A stretch of DNA of 64,000 bases from Achatina immaculata (lineage: Eukaryota; Mollusca; Gastropoda; Stylommatophora; Achatinidae), in assembly GCA_009760885.1 (NCBI GenBank), contig CM019718.1, positions 25,971,133 to 26,035,132 of the forward strand. Reading direction: 5' to 3'. Below are positions 10,301 through 19,609 of this stretch, in pieces. Position numbers and translations under genes: made by a program. Within the stretch, counting starts at the first letter, position 1. Each line of letters starts with the position of its first letter. Below the pieces are notes generated by a model, which was given only the letters and a program-made list of their open reading frames with translations, searched no databases and had not been told where the DNA came from.

Positions 10301-13300
10301 AGGACAGATGTTATTGTAATACTATATATTTTATTGTAACAAAGGGCAGTGATCCATATGGTGCCTTTAGGTTGTAACTGTACATTGTACAACAACACTC
10401 TAGGGAGGGACAAGTTAGAGAGGGATTTCAGCTGAACTTCCTAGTTAAATTTAAGTGACTTTTAACTCTTTCCGTGCCTTTGGTCATTATAATTACGCTT
10501 CCGGTTTCCCGTTGCGTACCAATGGTCATTATAATGATCATTGTTTGTTTCAATAAAACAACCGGTGTAACATTTAGATTGTACATATTTCGTCCACGAT
10601 TCCGGTGACACTTTTCAAAATGGCGAAAGAATGCCTAGTTACAAGCGATGCCGAGCGAGAAAAAGGACGAGAAGCATGAAATTTTTCAATTTCTAACGAT
10701 GTAGATAGGGGTATGGACATAGCCTATGGCCACCCCGCTGCTCTTGAATGTATTCTAAGTAGATCTAAACATATTTAGACGACTGGAGAAGTGGTTAGGA
10801 GTAGGTAGGAGGTTAGTTCAGACATTCATTCAGCGAGAATGCAACACAGAATCACAATACGAGATCGACAAGTAGATCTACACATCTCAGATGGTAAGTA
10901 GTGGTAAGTAGCGCATATCTAGACCTAGCCGATGGTGAGCTGGGCACAACTAGTGTCTAAAAACACACATTACTTCTTTTTTCCTAAAAAACTCTGCATT
11001 TATGAAATTTTCACTCATTTAGCTATACTTTGAAACATATTAAGTATACAGAAGTACATGGAAATACTGTTTTCCATTCCATTTTATAACTATACCCCCT
11101 AACATATCAAGACCCGTGTTTTTACTCTGGCACTCCACAACACGTTTGTGTTTCTTCCTCCGGCATGGAAAGAGTTAAGACAACACTAGATCTTGTTAGT
11201 TATATGATAAGTCTTGGTCCACTGGGTCAGAATTTGAGAGAAAAAAAAAAAGTACTTTTAGTCATAGTTGTAATGTTTTATTAAAAACATATTTATGACA
11301 TGTAGAGAAACTTTATCTGCAGCAATAAGTGCTTAATAGAAGAAGAAGAAGAAGAAGGAGGAGGAGGAGGAAGAATAAAGAAGAAGGAAGGAAGAAGAAT
11401 AAGAAGAATGAGGAGAAGGAAGGAGGGAGTAAGAAGAAGAAGGAAGGAGGAGTAGGGAGGAGGAGCAGAAGAAGAAGAATAAAGGAGAGGAGCAGAAGAA
11501 GAATAAAGGAGGAGGAGCAGAAGAAGAAGAAGAATAAAGGAGGAGGAGCAGAAGAAGAAGAAGAAGAATAAAGAAAGATGAGCAGAAGAAGAAGAAGAAG
11601 AATAAAGGAGAAGGAGCAGAAGAAGAAGAATAAAGGAGGAGGAGCAGAAGAAGAAGAAGAAGAATAAAGAAAGATGAGCAGAAGAAGAATAAAGGAGGAG
11701 GAGCAGAAGAAGAAGAAGAAGAATAAGAAGAATGAGGAGAAGGAAGGAGGGAGTAAGAAGAAGAAGGAGGAGGAGGAAGAATAAGAAGAAGGAAGGAAGA
11801 AGAATAAGAAGAATGAGGAGAAGGAAGGAGGGAGTAAGAAGAAGAAGGAGGAGGAGGAGGAAGAATAAGAAGAAGGAAGGAGGAGTAGGGAGGAGGAGCA
11901 GAAGAAGAATAAAGGAGGAGGAGCAGAAGAAGAAGAAGAATAAAGGAGGAGGAGCAGAAGAAGAAGAAGAAGCAGCAGCAGCTATAGCAAAGAAGCACGT
12001 ACATTACTTCTTGTGACTTGCTCACAGTCCTCCTCGTTTGCTGGGCATTTTTTGGACACTTCTGGTCCCAGATAAACCTCCACGCAAGACTGACACATCC
12101 GATGCCCACAGGCTGTCTGCACTGGCTCCCTAAGCAGCCGATGCGTGTGGCTGTTCTGCTTGCAGACGGGACACTCGTATTTTTCATCATACTGAACCAA
12201 CTGAGGATCTTCATCCTGCTCAAGGAAGACGCAGATGTTTGAACAAAAACGTGAAATGTGAATCCAAAGCAGCAGTTTTTAGGTCAAATGAGGTGTTAAA
12301 ATGTAACAAAACATAAGTTATGCAAACCTCTCCACATAAATCTAACTGGACCTTTGGATGTTTTCAGACTGAGGTTCATATACGTCAGGACTACATTTTG
12401 CTATTTTAACTCCTTATTTTGTATTTTAGTTCTTTTTCTGAATGTTTTATAATATCTCCTTATTTTGCATTTTAACTGTTTTTTTGTGACTGTTGTTTTA
12501 TAATATCTCCTTGTTTTGCATTTTAACTTTTTTTTTTATGACTGTTGTTTTATAATATCTCCTTGTTGTGTATTTTAACTTTTCTTGTGACGGTTGTTTT
12601 ATAATATCTCCTTGTTTCAGATTGTAACTTTTTTTGTGATCTTATTTATGTATTTCTTGTTTTGTATTTGACCTTTTTGTGATCTTATTTATGTATTTCT
12701 TGTTTTGCATTTGATCTTTTTTGTGATTGTTATTTGTGTATCTCTTTGCTTTATATTTAACTTTTTTGTGATTGTTATTCATGCATTTGTTTTGCATTTT
12801 AACATTTTTGTGATTGCTGTTTATGTATCTCCCTGTTTTGTGTTTAACCTTTTTTTTTTGTGACCGCTATTTTTGTACCTCCTCGAGCCTTGGAAAGCCG
12901 ATATCTTGGACATCTTAAATCAAAATAATAGGTCTGATGTAGGATTGTGCAGCCGGTTTGCCATATCTTCATCTTTACTCAATCTATTTTTTTCCTGTCC
13001 TGACTTCGACTCCATAAGTAATACATTTCTTCCAGCTCCCATTCTCAAATCCACCTAACACTGCTTATGGCTCTATTTTCTACCGTCCAACTCCTGACTC
13101 CATAAATGACAATTTCCAACTCTGGTTTCAATCAAAATCACTTCAACTCCTACTCCTGATATGGATAGGAAGAGACATACAGTATCTTTCACAACTTCCT
13201 AAAGCAGTCCAAAGAAATAAAGCTCTCCATCTGGCCTTCAGAACATGAGTATCACACTGATCCAAATCTCCAATGACCAGACAACAGTCTTGTTTTCAGA

Positions 13301-16199
13301 AGCAATGCAAGATATAGACTTGACCAAGTTTAATCTACAGTCCCAGACAACATATAGCCTTAGAAGATTTTTTTAGCTTTCCATTTCTTCTTCCTCTTAT
13401 CGGCCTGCTTCTGCCATAAGCGTCACAGGAAGTTTTAGACACTGGTCAAGAGCATGGTGGGAGGCCTGGGTAGCTGTCATTTTCATTTCAATGACCATTA
13501 ATCTGTAACCATTATTTCTATATCACATAATAACACACATCTTTTTTTTTAATACAACACACTAATGGGCAGCTCCATTTTGTACAACAAAATGCATATC
13601 TGTTTCTATGCACATTATAATAAAAAAAAACCTCAGTTTCCAATCACATAACAATATGTAGATAGGTAATATCACTGCTGTATCTAGACCAACAGGCAGC
13701 AGTGAGAATGAATGGTGAAACAACAACTTAGTTTGATATAAAACAAGGGGTCCGTCAGGGGTGCATATTGTTACATTACTTATTTAACTTGTATACTGAA
13801 AATATAATGAAGATGTAGACAAAGAATATTACGATGCCATAACAACTGGAGGTCATGAAATACCAGAGATCAGATATGCTGATGACACAGTATTACTGTC
13901 CACAACACAAAAAGGAATGGAAAAACTAATTATGTCAGTCCGTAAGAGTAACGAAGAGCAAAAACTCTATCTTAATGCAAAGAAAACTAAATTGATGAAA
14001 ACTGACAAAACAAACAAGGCAGTTGAAATATGTATCAATGAGGAAAAACTGGAAGAAGTGGAGAGTTTTGAATATCTTGGATCATTCATTCATTCACTCA
14101 TTTGCATGTCCCTTGCGAAACTTTGCCTCCCTAACAGCACTCCTGTAGGCCTCTCAGTTGTAAGCAAGATGGCCTACTGCTGATGCATCCATTTGCAGCC
14201 ATCTTCACAAAGTAGTGATCCAAGATCACTAATAATGGAGATACAATGAGGGAAATTAAAAGGAGGACATTTATCGCTCTTCAAAAAGTAAAACAACTAA
14301 AGAAGCTGTGGGGTGGAACAGACAGAACTACAAAAATAAGATTTTAAGGGCATGCATCTTTCCCTTCACAACATATGCCTGTGAGACCTGGACACTTAAC
14401 AAAACAGCTGAGAAACACACAAATGCCTTTGAATATAAATGCTACAGAAGAGTTATTCAAATATCATGGCACAAAAAAGAATAAATATATCCATATTACA
14501 AGAATTTAATATTGAAGAAGGCTGGCTAGTAAAGAGGATTAAAGAGAGAAAACTTAAATATTTTGGACACATTAAACGTCATGATAATCTAGAGAATACC
14601 GTCTTGGAAGGTTACATAATGGGAAAAAGAATGAGAGGAAGACCAAGTCAGAGATGGTTGCAAGACATCATTGATGATCTGCAAATGTATGCATCAGCAG
14701 CAGGGCATCTTGCTTACAACCGAGAGACCTACAGGAGTGCTGTTAGGGAGGCAAAGTTTTGCAAGGGACATGCAAATGACTGACTGAATTTCTACACTAC
14801 ACACCACATCTCTATGTTTTAAAAACATATTTATGTGTATGTAACTAATATTTCTGTACCAAATAATAAAGCATGCCTTTATTTCCGTGCCATACAGTAA
14901 TGTGTAAATCTTATTCAATCCTACATTCTGTGACCATTATTCTTTATTAGAATGAATCACAATAAAATGATCATATCAGCATCCTTATAACATACAATTC
15001 TGACTACAACAGCACTGTATCTAAATTATTACTTTTATATTTAAATTACTATCTTTGTATCTAGATTACTGTTTCTATATATATTAAATTATTATTTTTC
15101 TAATCTAAATTATTACTTTTCCAATCTAAATTGTTAACACTATTAAAGGAACAGTTCTTTTCTAACCTACATTGATAATATTTAAAAAATTCTTTTATAA
15201 TCTAAAATGTTAATTCTATTAAGGAAAGTTTTCTTCTAATCTAAATTGTTAATTCTATTAAACAATCATTTTTTTTATCTACACTGTTAATTCTATTAAA
15301 CAAACAGTCCTTTTTTAAATCTAAACCGCTAATTCTATTAAGAAACAGTCTTTTCTGATCTATAAGAGATAACGACTGCAGTAAAACTGGTTCTAGTAAT
15401 AAAGGTAGATAGAGGTGTATGGTTCAGTTTTACAAAGTGACAGAGGGAGTGAGGAAAGTGAGAAAAAAACACAAATAGCAGAAAGTAAGATGAGAATGTA
15501 TAAAAGAAAAACATACAACATCCAATATTTCGGCGTCAGCCTTTTTCAAGGATTACATACAAAAACAACACAACACAAAAATAAAAAGAAGAAAAATGAA
15601 ACTGAAAAATTGAGCTTTGTGGCATCCTTCCTAGTACAGAATACAACCATGCACCCTAAGACAAAGCTGGGAGACCATAAAGGAAAACCAACCAATCAGA
15701 TGTCAGTGGTGGTGAAAGGGAGAGAACAATATGGGAGAGGGAGGGTCGCGGTGAACCGCAGGGCTAAGACAGGTCGAGTATGAATAGCAGAAATCAGGTG
15801 GAAATCTAAAGAAGTTTTAAAGGAAGCTGAATATATTGATAATTCCAGCTAGGTGGAGACAGCCAGCCTGGAAAATAAGGCGATGTTCTAGAGCCTTTCA
15901 CTGCCGTACATCAGAAGAACAGATCGCATTAGTTTTTTTCTGATCTAAATTGTTAATTTTATTATAGAAACAGTTCTTTTCTAAACTAAACTATTAACTT
16001 TACTAAACAAACAGTTAGGCCCACACAATTTATGGACTTTTTATGTTTATCAACTCACAGGCAGAACTGAAGACAGTGATGGATAGCTCCCAGACTCTGG
16101 CCCACTTCCACTGCCTGCCTGCTCTGACAGAAATGGGAGACTGTCTCCTACAGTTTCTCCAAAATCTGGTGAGCCACCTCTGGCACCATTTGACGTCAT
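4184..16199 (-). CDS. TRAF-family adaptor / RING E3 ligase, 5' part of gene (four coding exons)
   Basis: TRAF proteins couple TNF-receptor/TLR-type receptors to NF-kB and JNK signalling in the cytoplasm, and the RING finger of most members confers ubiquitin-ligase activity. Joining 16199-16059, 12215-12018, 5960-5856 and 4351-4184 on the minus strand gives 204 residues with no stop, and all introns are phase 0. Residues 1-47 are a Ser/Gly/Pro-rich leader. Residues 62-111 are a TRAF-type RING (C62, C65, C83, H85, C88, C91, C104, then D110/C111). Residues 114-204 hold the first TRAF zinc fingers (C131, C138, H150, C154; C161, C168, H180, C184; C191, C194 opening the next). The remaining fingers, coiled coil and MATH domain are absent and should lie left of base 1. 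The introns (3.8, 6.1, 1.5 and more than 4 kb) are filled with mobile elements. The family call is firm; the member (TRAF2/3/5-like?) is not decided. Confidence 0.85.
4868..5010 (-). mobile_element. LINE-E 3' terminal fragment
   Basis: The stretch contains the tail repeats (atatcttatctt-type) followed by the same 3' UTR and C-terminal coding segment as the copies at 8.09, 26.6 and 30.9 kb. On the minus strand it encodes the same end-of-RT sequence. It is 5' truncated after about 110 bp. Confidence 0.65.
5045..5285. repeat. 39 bp minisatellite, six copies
   Basis: The unit 'gacaaagggcagaatgtcaag' plus 'acagagtgaaggatgaga' repeats with a 39 bp period. Because 39 is a multiple of 3, the minus strand stays open and gives a 13-residue repeat (LTFCPLSLILHSV). 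This frame is a by-product of the period and not evidence of a protein. Copies differ by only a few bases. Confidence 0.9.
5600..5795 (-). mobile_element. tRNA-SINE body fragment
   Basis: It matches the bodies of the SINEs at 3.88 and 32.86 kb ('ggtcagtatcacgcctggcca', 'ttctctggtacccattt'). The tRNA head is missing. It sits just 3' of the TRAF exon at 5960-5856 in the sense of the gene. Confidence 0.6.
5856..5960 (-). CDS. TRAF gene exon: start of first zinc finger
   Basis: 35 codons, phase 0 at both ends. The acceptor is TTTATTCAG and the donor GAG|GTAAGT matches the consensus. It encodes IFPDPGFRREMKQLLVYCPH and continues to LLE. The 'PD..F.RE' stretch directly after a RING and the following C-x6-C pair (C131, C138) are the standard TRAF link between the RING and the first finger. 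Confidence 0.88.
5993..6655. mobile_element. Fold-back element: 270 bp arms around a 48 bp spacer
   Basis: 6061-6330 is the near-exact reverse complement of 6379-6650, with spacer 6331-6378. A further ~65 bp (5993-6060) extends the left side only and reappears next to related copies at 20.5 and 58.75 kb. Each arm contains a segment resembling 'ggctcgcgccaaaacgtc', shared with the 211 bp element at 58.6 kb. No coding sequence is seen. It lies in the intron between the RING exon and the exon at 5960. A transposon of Penelope-like origin is my preferred reading; a local inverted duplication is the alternative. Confidence 0.75.
6656..8044. other. No gene recognised
   Basis: Only short frames without known motifs occur here (for example 6658-6894 and 7337-7594). 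There is a small ATG-repeat run at 7611-7630. The whole stretch lies within a TRAF intron. Confidence 0.4.
8045..8720 (-). mobile_element. LINE-F 3' end opened by a LINE-E insertion
   Basis: On the minus strand, 8720-8311 encodes the RT C-terminus (…ILRRIFG…, then RLRWLGHIERMEDKRQ) and reaches the '…TTTATCTGCAGCAG' end of LINE-F. The final LINE-F bases plus the GAA tail appear at 8090-8052. Between them, 8307-8091 is a LINE-E 3' end in the same orientation. The junctions share 'ttaagcctca' / 'ttaaggttca', a plausible 10 bp target-site duplication with two later changes. Confidence 0.7.
8721..9814. other. No gene recognised
   Basis: AT-rich intronic sequence. No frame above 60 codons has recognisable motifs, and I see no RNA gene. 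Confidence 0.4.
9815..10215 (+). mobile_element. LINE-F 3' end with internal ~76 bp duplication
   Basis: The fragment carries the LINE-F C-terminal coding region (…RILVGPCRKNGREQTN…), then 'ctttatctgcagcactgagc', 'cttaatggctggaaagctg' and a GAA-repeat tail. A ~76 bp segment starting at 'agaaagaatggaagagaaca' is present twice in tandem (about 9915 and 9991). Many stops are present and it is not functional. Confidence 0.7.
10462..11178. mobile_element. piggyBac-like non-autonomous element with TTAA target sites
   Basis: TTAA at 10462-10465 is followed by CTCTTTCCGTGCC. GGCATGGAAAGAG at the other end is followed by TTAA at 11175-11178. The ends are inverted repeats with one mismatch over 13 bp, and the TTAA duplication is the hallmark of the piggyBac superfamily. 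The element is 709 bp and has no transposase frame, so it would be a MITE-like derivative. It lies in the TRAF intron. Confidence 0.72.
11300..11985. repeat. LINE-F tail grown into a ~650 bp GAA/GGA purine tract
   Basis: 11305-11336 is the LINE-F terminus ('actttatctgcagcaataag…'). From 11337 onward the plus strand is almost purely A and G: mixed AGA, AAG and GGA triplets organised as higher-order units around 'gaataaaggaggaggagcag'. The long frames through it on both strands are artefacts of the triplet period. In the TRAF transcript it reads as a long pyrimidine (TTC/TCC) run that begins about 35 nt after the RING exon donor. Confidence 0.92.
12018..12215 (-). CDS. TRAF gene exon: RING finger
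   Basis: 66 codons, phase 0 at both ends. The acceptor ends CCTTGAGCAG. The donor is CAA|GTCACA, the only GT that keeps phase and joins properly to the next exon (…EDCEQ|IFPDPGF), but it is a weak match to the consensus. RING ligands are CPVC, CGHRMCQSC and CPANEEDC, the C3HC3-D/C layout of TRAFs. A nearby GT (AGAA|GTAATG) looks better as a donor but shifts phase. Confidence 0.88.
12385..12880. repeat. Degenerate AT-rich tandem repeat
   Basis: Units of roughly 50-60 bp built on 'ataatatctccttgttttgcattttaac' and 'tttttgtgactgttgtttt' repeat about eight times with decay. No coding. 12881-13660 holds nothing recognisable apart from intronic sequence. Confidence 0.75.
13665..14785 (+). pseudogene. 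LINE-A copy with antisense piece of LINE-A inside
   Basis: It begins in the RT palm (tatctagaccaac..agcag = YLDQ-AA) and runs through the YADDTVLLST catalytic motif (13876-13905) and the connection domain. The C-terminus at 14439-14783 (LVKRIKERKLKYFGHIKRHD … RGRP … KFCKGHAND) is well kept. At 14086-14225 an antisense LINE-A 3' end interrupts the frame, ending with an antisense copy of the very site it disrupts (tgatccaagat). Stops and frameshifts make it inactive. It sits in the first coding intron of the TRAF gene. Confidence 0.82.
14985..15370. repeat. Degenerate ~45 bp AT-rich minisatellite
   Basis: Units of the form 'ctaaattgttaattctatta' plus 'aacagttcttttctaatct' repeat about eight times. 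A further two units appear at 15930-16012, so the sequence between (15371-15929) looks inserted into or beside the array. Confidence 0.75.
15490..15900 (-). mobile_element. Penelope-like noncoding fragment (tentative)
   Basis: On the minus strand a 'ccttgaaaaaggctgacgcc' + 'gaaatattgg' segment parallels the 'ggctcacgccgaaacgtc' segment of the 211 bp element at 58.6 kb. The frame at 15415-15783 has no recognisable domain. The call rests on this short motif only. Confidence 0.35.
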
Positions 16200-16225
16200 T
16201 TGAGTCACAGCTTATTTTATGAAGA
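16059..16225 (-). CDS. TRAF gene first coding exon
   Basis: An acceptor (CCCATATCCACAG) lies before 16225. A 26 nt untranslated stretch follows, then ATG at 16199-16197 and 47 codons ending in LSSVLP at donor CCT|GTGAGT. The encoded leader is rich in Ser, Gly and Pro, with no signal peptide or membrane segment. This exon is inferred from the splice sites, the phase-0 join to the RING exon and the absence of an alternative; the start is therefore less certain than the later exons. Confidence 0.62.
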
Positions 16226-16229
16226 CTGT

Positions 16230-17394
16230 GGATATGGGAAAAATGGTAATGAGGAACTAATTAAATATTATTAGAACACTAATAAGTATTAATCCCATTA
16301 TTATCTTTACTCCATCAAAAATCATGGAAGACAAAGTTAAAATAATTTACTGAAGACTGTACACAATTTTTCAAGAAATCACACAGAAAATGTTGAAAAT
16401 TTTGACCAAGGAAAAAAAACACCCCCCCCCCCCCACCCCTATGAATCATGGTAAGCCGATTTAAATGGATATATTTATGTGACAATTTTCCATACCAGAG
16501 TCTCTAAATATGGTTAAAAGTCAGTAGCTCATAGTGCTACAAAGTTGGATCTATACTCTATCTAGCATCATCAGCATTGCATCTGACTCCAGTTGTACTG
16601 GATCAAAAGCCTGGTCAATCAGAAAAACCAAAAATGTGCATGTTCTGGTAGTCACAAAGGCATGCACCATTCTGCACTGTCCACTAATGCATCATCCAAA
16701 TTTATAGTGACAGCAAGTATACTAAAAATAAGCACAGTGGCATAGCACAGATCAAGAAAAAACTGTGTAGAAAGATCTTTACAGAAGCAAAACACATCTT
16801 ACATAAATTCTCCGTACGCTGATCAAGCATGGACTTCACAGGAAGAAACAGAAGTCAGGCCCTGAGACACACTTGAATATGAACCTTTCAGTCATAACTC
16901 TAAAATCTAAGAAGACAGGAAACAGAAAGACCCAAGACCAGGCCAGACTGAGAGCTTTTAAATGGCCTGGATGTGTCTCTTTACATGACTAGAATTAATA
17001 AAGACTATGGTGAATATTCTTTCATATGTAATGCATAACACAAATTTTCTGGAAATGTGAGCAAATAAATCATCAAGGACCTATACCCTCATTTGGAAGG
17101 CAGCAAAGCTCGTGATACACCTCCAATCAAATCAACTACAAAAATGAATACCAGACAAGCCAGTAGTGAGAAAAACAGACTCAATCAATGGGGAATAGTT
17201 ATATGAATGGTGACATAAACCAAACAGCATCACACACACTGCTGTCATTAAAGAAAGAGAAAAAAAAACAGGATAGTCAAATGCTCAGCCCAGTAAATTA
17301 AAGTACTTCAGCTGAGTTCATGGCAAGTGAAAGAAAAGGCACAAAAAAAAAACAAAATTTCTAATCAAATGAATAATTTTAATTGTTATAATTT
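16230..17394. other. No gene recognised
   Basis: Contains a C-run at 16420-16436 and AT-rich sequence. No frame with known motifs. It would be 5' intron or upstream sequence of the TRAF gene. Confidence 0.4.
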
Positions 17395-17399
17395 TACAA

Positions 17400-18195
17400 A
17401 AAGGGCTAAAGGTGGCCATTTCATGAAACAGGTACTCAAAAGATGAAGCATTAGCGGCCATGTTTTCTTTAATTTGTCAGCACAGAAGTGGGTGATGTGG
17501 TCAGAATCATGCCTGGCCATCTTTCACTCTCTAGCTTCTTGTGGCAAATGTTTATTTCTACAGCTGTAAAATGCATAAACTAGGGGAGAAAAAAAGGTAG
17601 AAACAGCTTTATTAATTAAGAAGAACACATTTGTGATATTTCAATGTGAACCTTAATCATACAAAAACACATTGGACAAAGAAATAGAGAAGAACGATAA
17701 AATATGAATTCACATGAACGTTATGTAAAAAGTAGGAATGGAAAATATAGAATAAATGGACCACTTAGAATGTGCAGCGTAAAAGAATGTTCAGAAATAC
17801 ACATGGTGGAGTGTTGAGAATGTTTAAATGGAGACTTGTAATGTGTGATAGGTGGGTTTGTAAGGGGGGGAACTACAGAATGGGTGGAAAGTGGTATAAT
17901 GGTAATCTAGCTGGGAGAAAGTGAAATAGCTGATTGCAGTTGAGGTAGAGGGGTTGTAATCTGATGCCGTGAGGAGGTTTTGAAATATATGTGTAGCAAG
18001 TGAGAAAGGAATGGAACCTGCTCTAGAAAGGGAATATGCTTGTGGGAGAGGGGAATGTTAGGTGTAATTGAATTGTGAGTTCAAACCAAGTAGTTCCAGC
18101 GTCCCATATTCCTACAGCTGGGGTGACTAGAGTGCCTCCTATTGACCTTGTCTGAGGTCAGTTCACCAACTAGTTTGCTACTCAGGTTCCCAATT
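17400..18195 (-). mobile_element. tRNA-SINE interrupted by a 542 bp insertion
   Basis: The SINE body is at 17400-17566 and the head-side part at 18109-18195; together they match the uninterrupted SINE at 3.88 kb. 17567-18108 is flanked by 'tttctacagctg' (17555-17566) and 'ttcctacagctg' (18109-18120), a 12 bp target-site duplication with one change. The insert starts with 'gcataaactagg…' and 'cagctttatta', the same arm as the fold-back element at 6.06 kb. Confidence 0.72.
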
Positions 18196-18466
18196 TACAT
18201 ATTACATGACCTTTTTTCTTTCTTATTCAGCATTCAAGTCAGAGAAGAGAGAAACTGGAACACCAAGTAACAATGGGAAAAATGGAGCGACAAATGGGCA
18301 GAATAGGACACAGAAACAAGACTAAGAGTGGCACGGAACATGGTCCAACGCACATCTTACAGAAAGAGTAAAGGATAGATGACTGGAAATCAATGACAAC
18401 CAATGCCTGATTGACATGGACCAGAGAGACTGATTAATCAATTTATTTTGATATTTATACACAAGA

Positions 18467-19606
18467 TGTATAAAGACTTAACCACGTTTAATGGAATATT
18501 TACACAAGATTTTTTAAAAAATTATTCTGTTTGTTAAAAAAAAAAGTCAACTTTGACTAAAGAAAAACTACTTTTTAACAAATTTATTTAAGATTACATT
18601 GACTGATCTTTATTCTGACTGACATGGACCATAGAGACTGATTGATTACATTGACTGATCTTTATTCTGATTGACATGGACCATAGAGATTGATTTATTA
18701 ATTGATTGATCTTTATTCTGATTGACATGGACCAGAGATATTGACTGATTAATTGATTGATCTTTATTTCAAAATAGTTAAGAATTGGGCACGCAGGCGA
18801 GAGAGAGAGAGAGAGAGAAAGAGAGATAGACTTAGGTGGTATAGGTGATATGAAGGTCTAATGATCAGTTCTTAACTAAAGCAGGACACAATATGCTGAG
18901 TGTCTCTGTAATCTGTTCATGCAAAACCATAGTTTCTGGGCTCCAGATTACAAACCCATCTATATAAACTGTTGCCCAAACTCAACTTTCTCAATGCCTA
19001 TCATTCATCCTCTGGAGCAAAAAGTCATTCAGTCATTTTGATCTTTGGACTTGTTCTCCGAGTCAGTTCATGTGAATCCCTCTACTTCAGAACCTTCGCT
19101 GTATCTTTGGTCTTCCTCATTTTCTCTTCCCTTGAGGGTCCCATGTCAATGCCTGTCTTCTCTGCTTTTCCAGTGTTTCTGATCTACCCCCTATTTTATA
19201 AACTCAACTTCAAGTGTACCAAAACTGACCCTAGAAAATAAGCATCGAAGGAAAACTGTGGCACACATGAAAAACCACTGTCAGTGGGATTCACATAAGT
19301 ATCCTGTCTTTTTTGTCTTGATAGCTAAACTTATTAAACTGAAAACAGAAGATCACATTCACTACTTACACTCTTTGTGATCTGTATCACACAAACATAG
19401 TTTCTGGGGTTTTTTTAAAACAAATTTTCTATTATGTGAGATGATATGAATGGTATAATTCACATAATGCAGGATGTATAAAGACTTAACCACGTTTAAT
19501 GGAACATTTACACAAGATTTTCTTTTAAATTATACTGTTTGTTTAAAAAAACGTCAACTTTGACTAAAGAAAAACTACTTTTTAACAAATTTATTTCAGA
19601 TTACAG
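18467..19606. repeat. Direct repeat pair ~1 kb apart, with tandem repeats between
   Basis: 18467-18600 and 19468-19606 are close copies (shared 'tgtataaagacttaaccacg', 'tttaacaaatttattt'). Directly after the first copy, 18600-18780 holds three to four ~65 bp units ('tgatctttattctgattgac', 'atggaccatagaga'), then a GA run at 18800-18828. The repeat pair could be the ends of one 1.1 kb element. The 89-codon frame at 18972-19241 inside it has no recognisable feature. Confidence 0.6.
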
Positions 19607-19609
19607 AGT

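Noticed and set aside
11329..12223. Long frames rich in Arg/Lys or Ser/Leu/Pro (up to 296 codons) across 11.3-12.2 kb
   Set aside because: They are produced by the GAA/GGA triplet tract; the minus-strand one overlaps the RING exon in a different frame. Not proteins.
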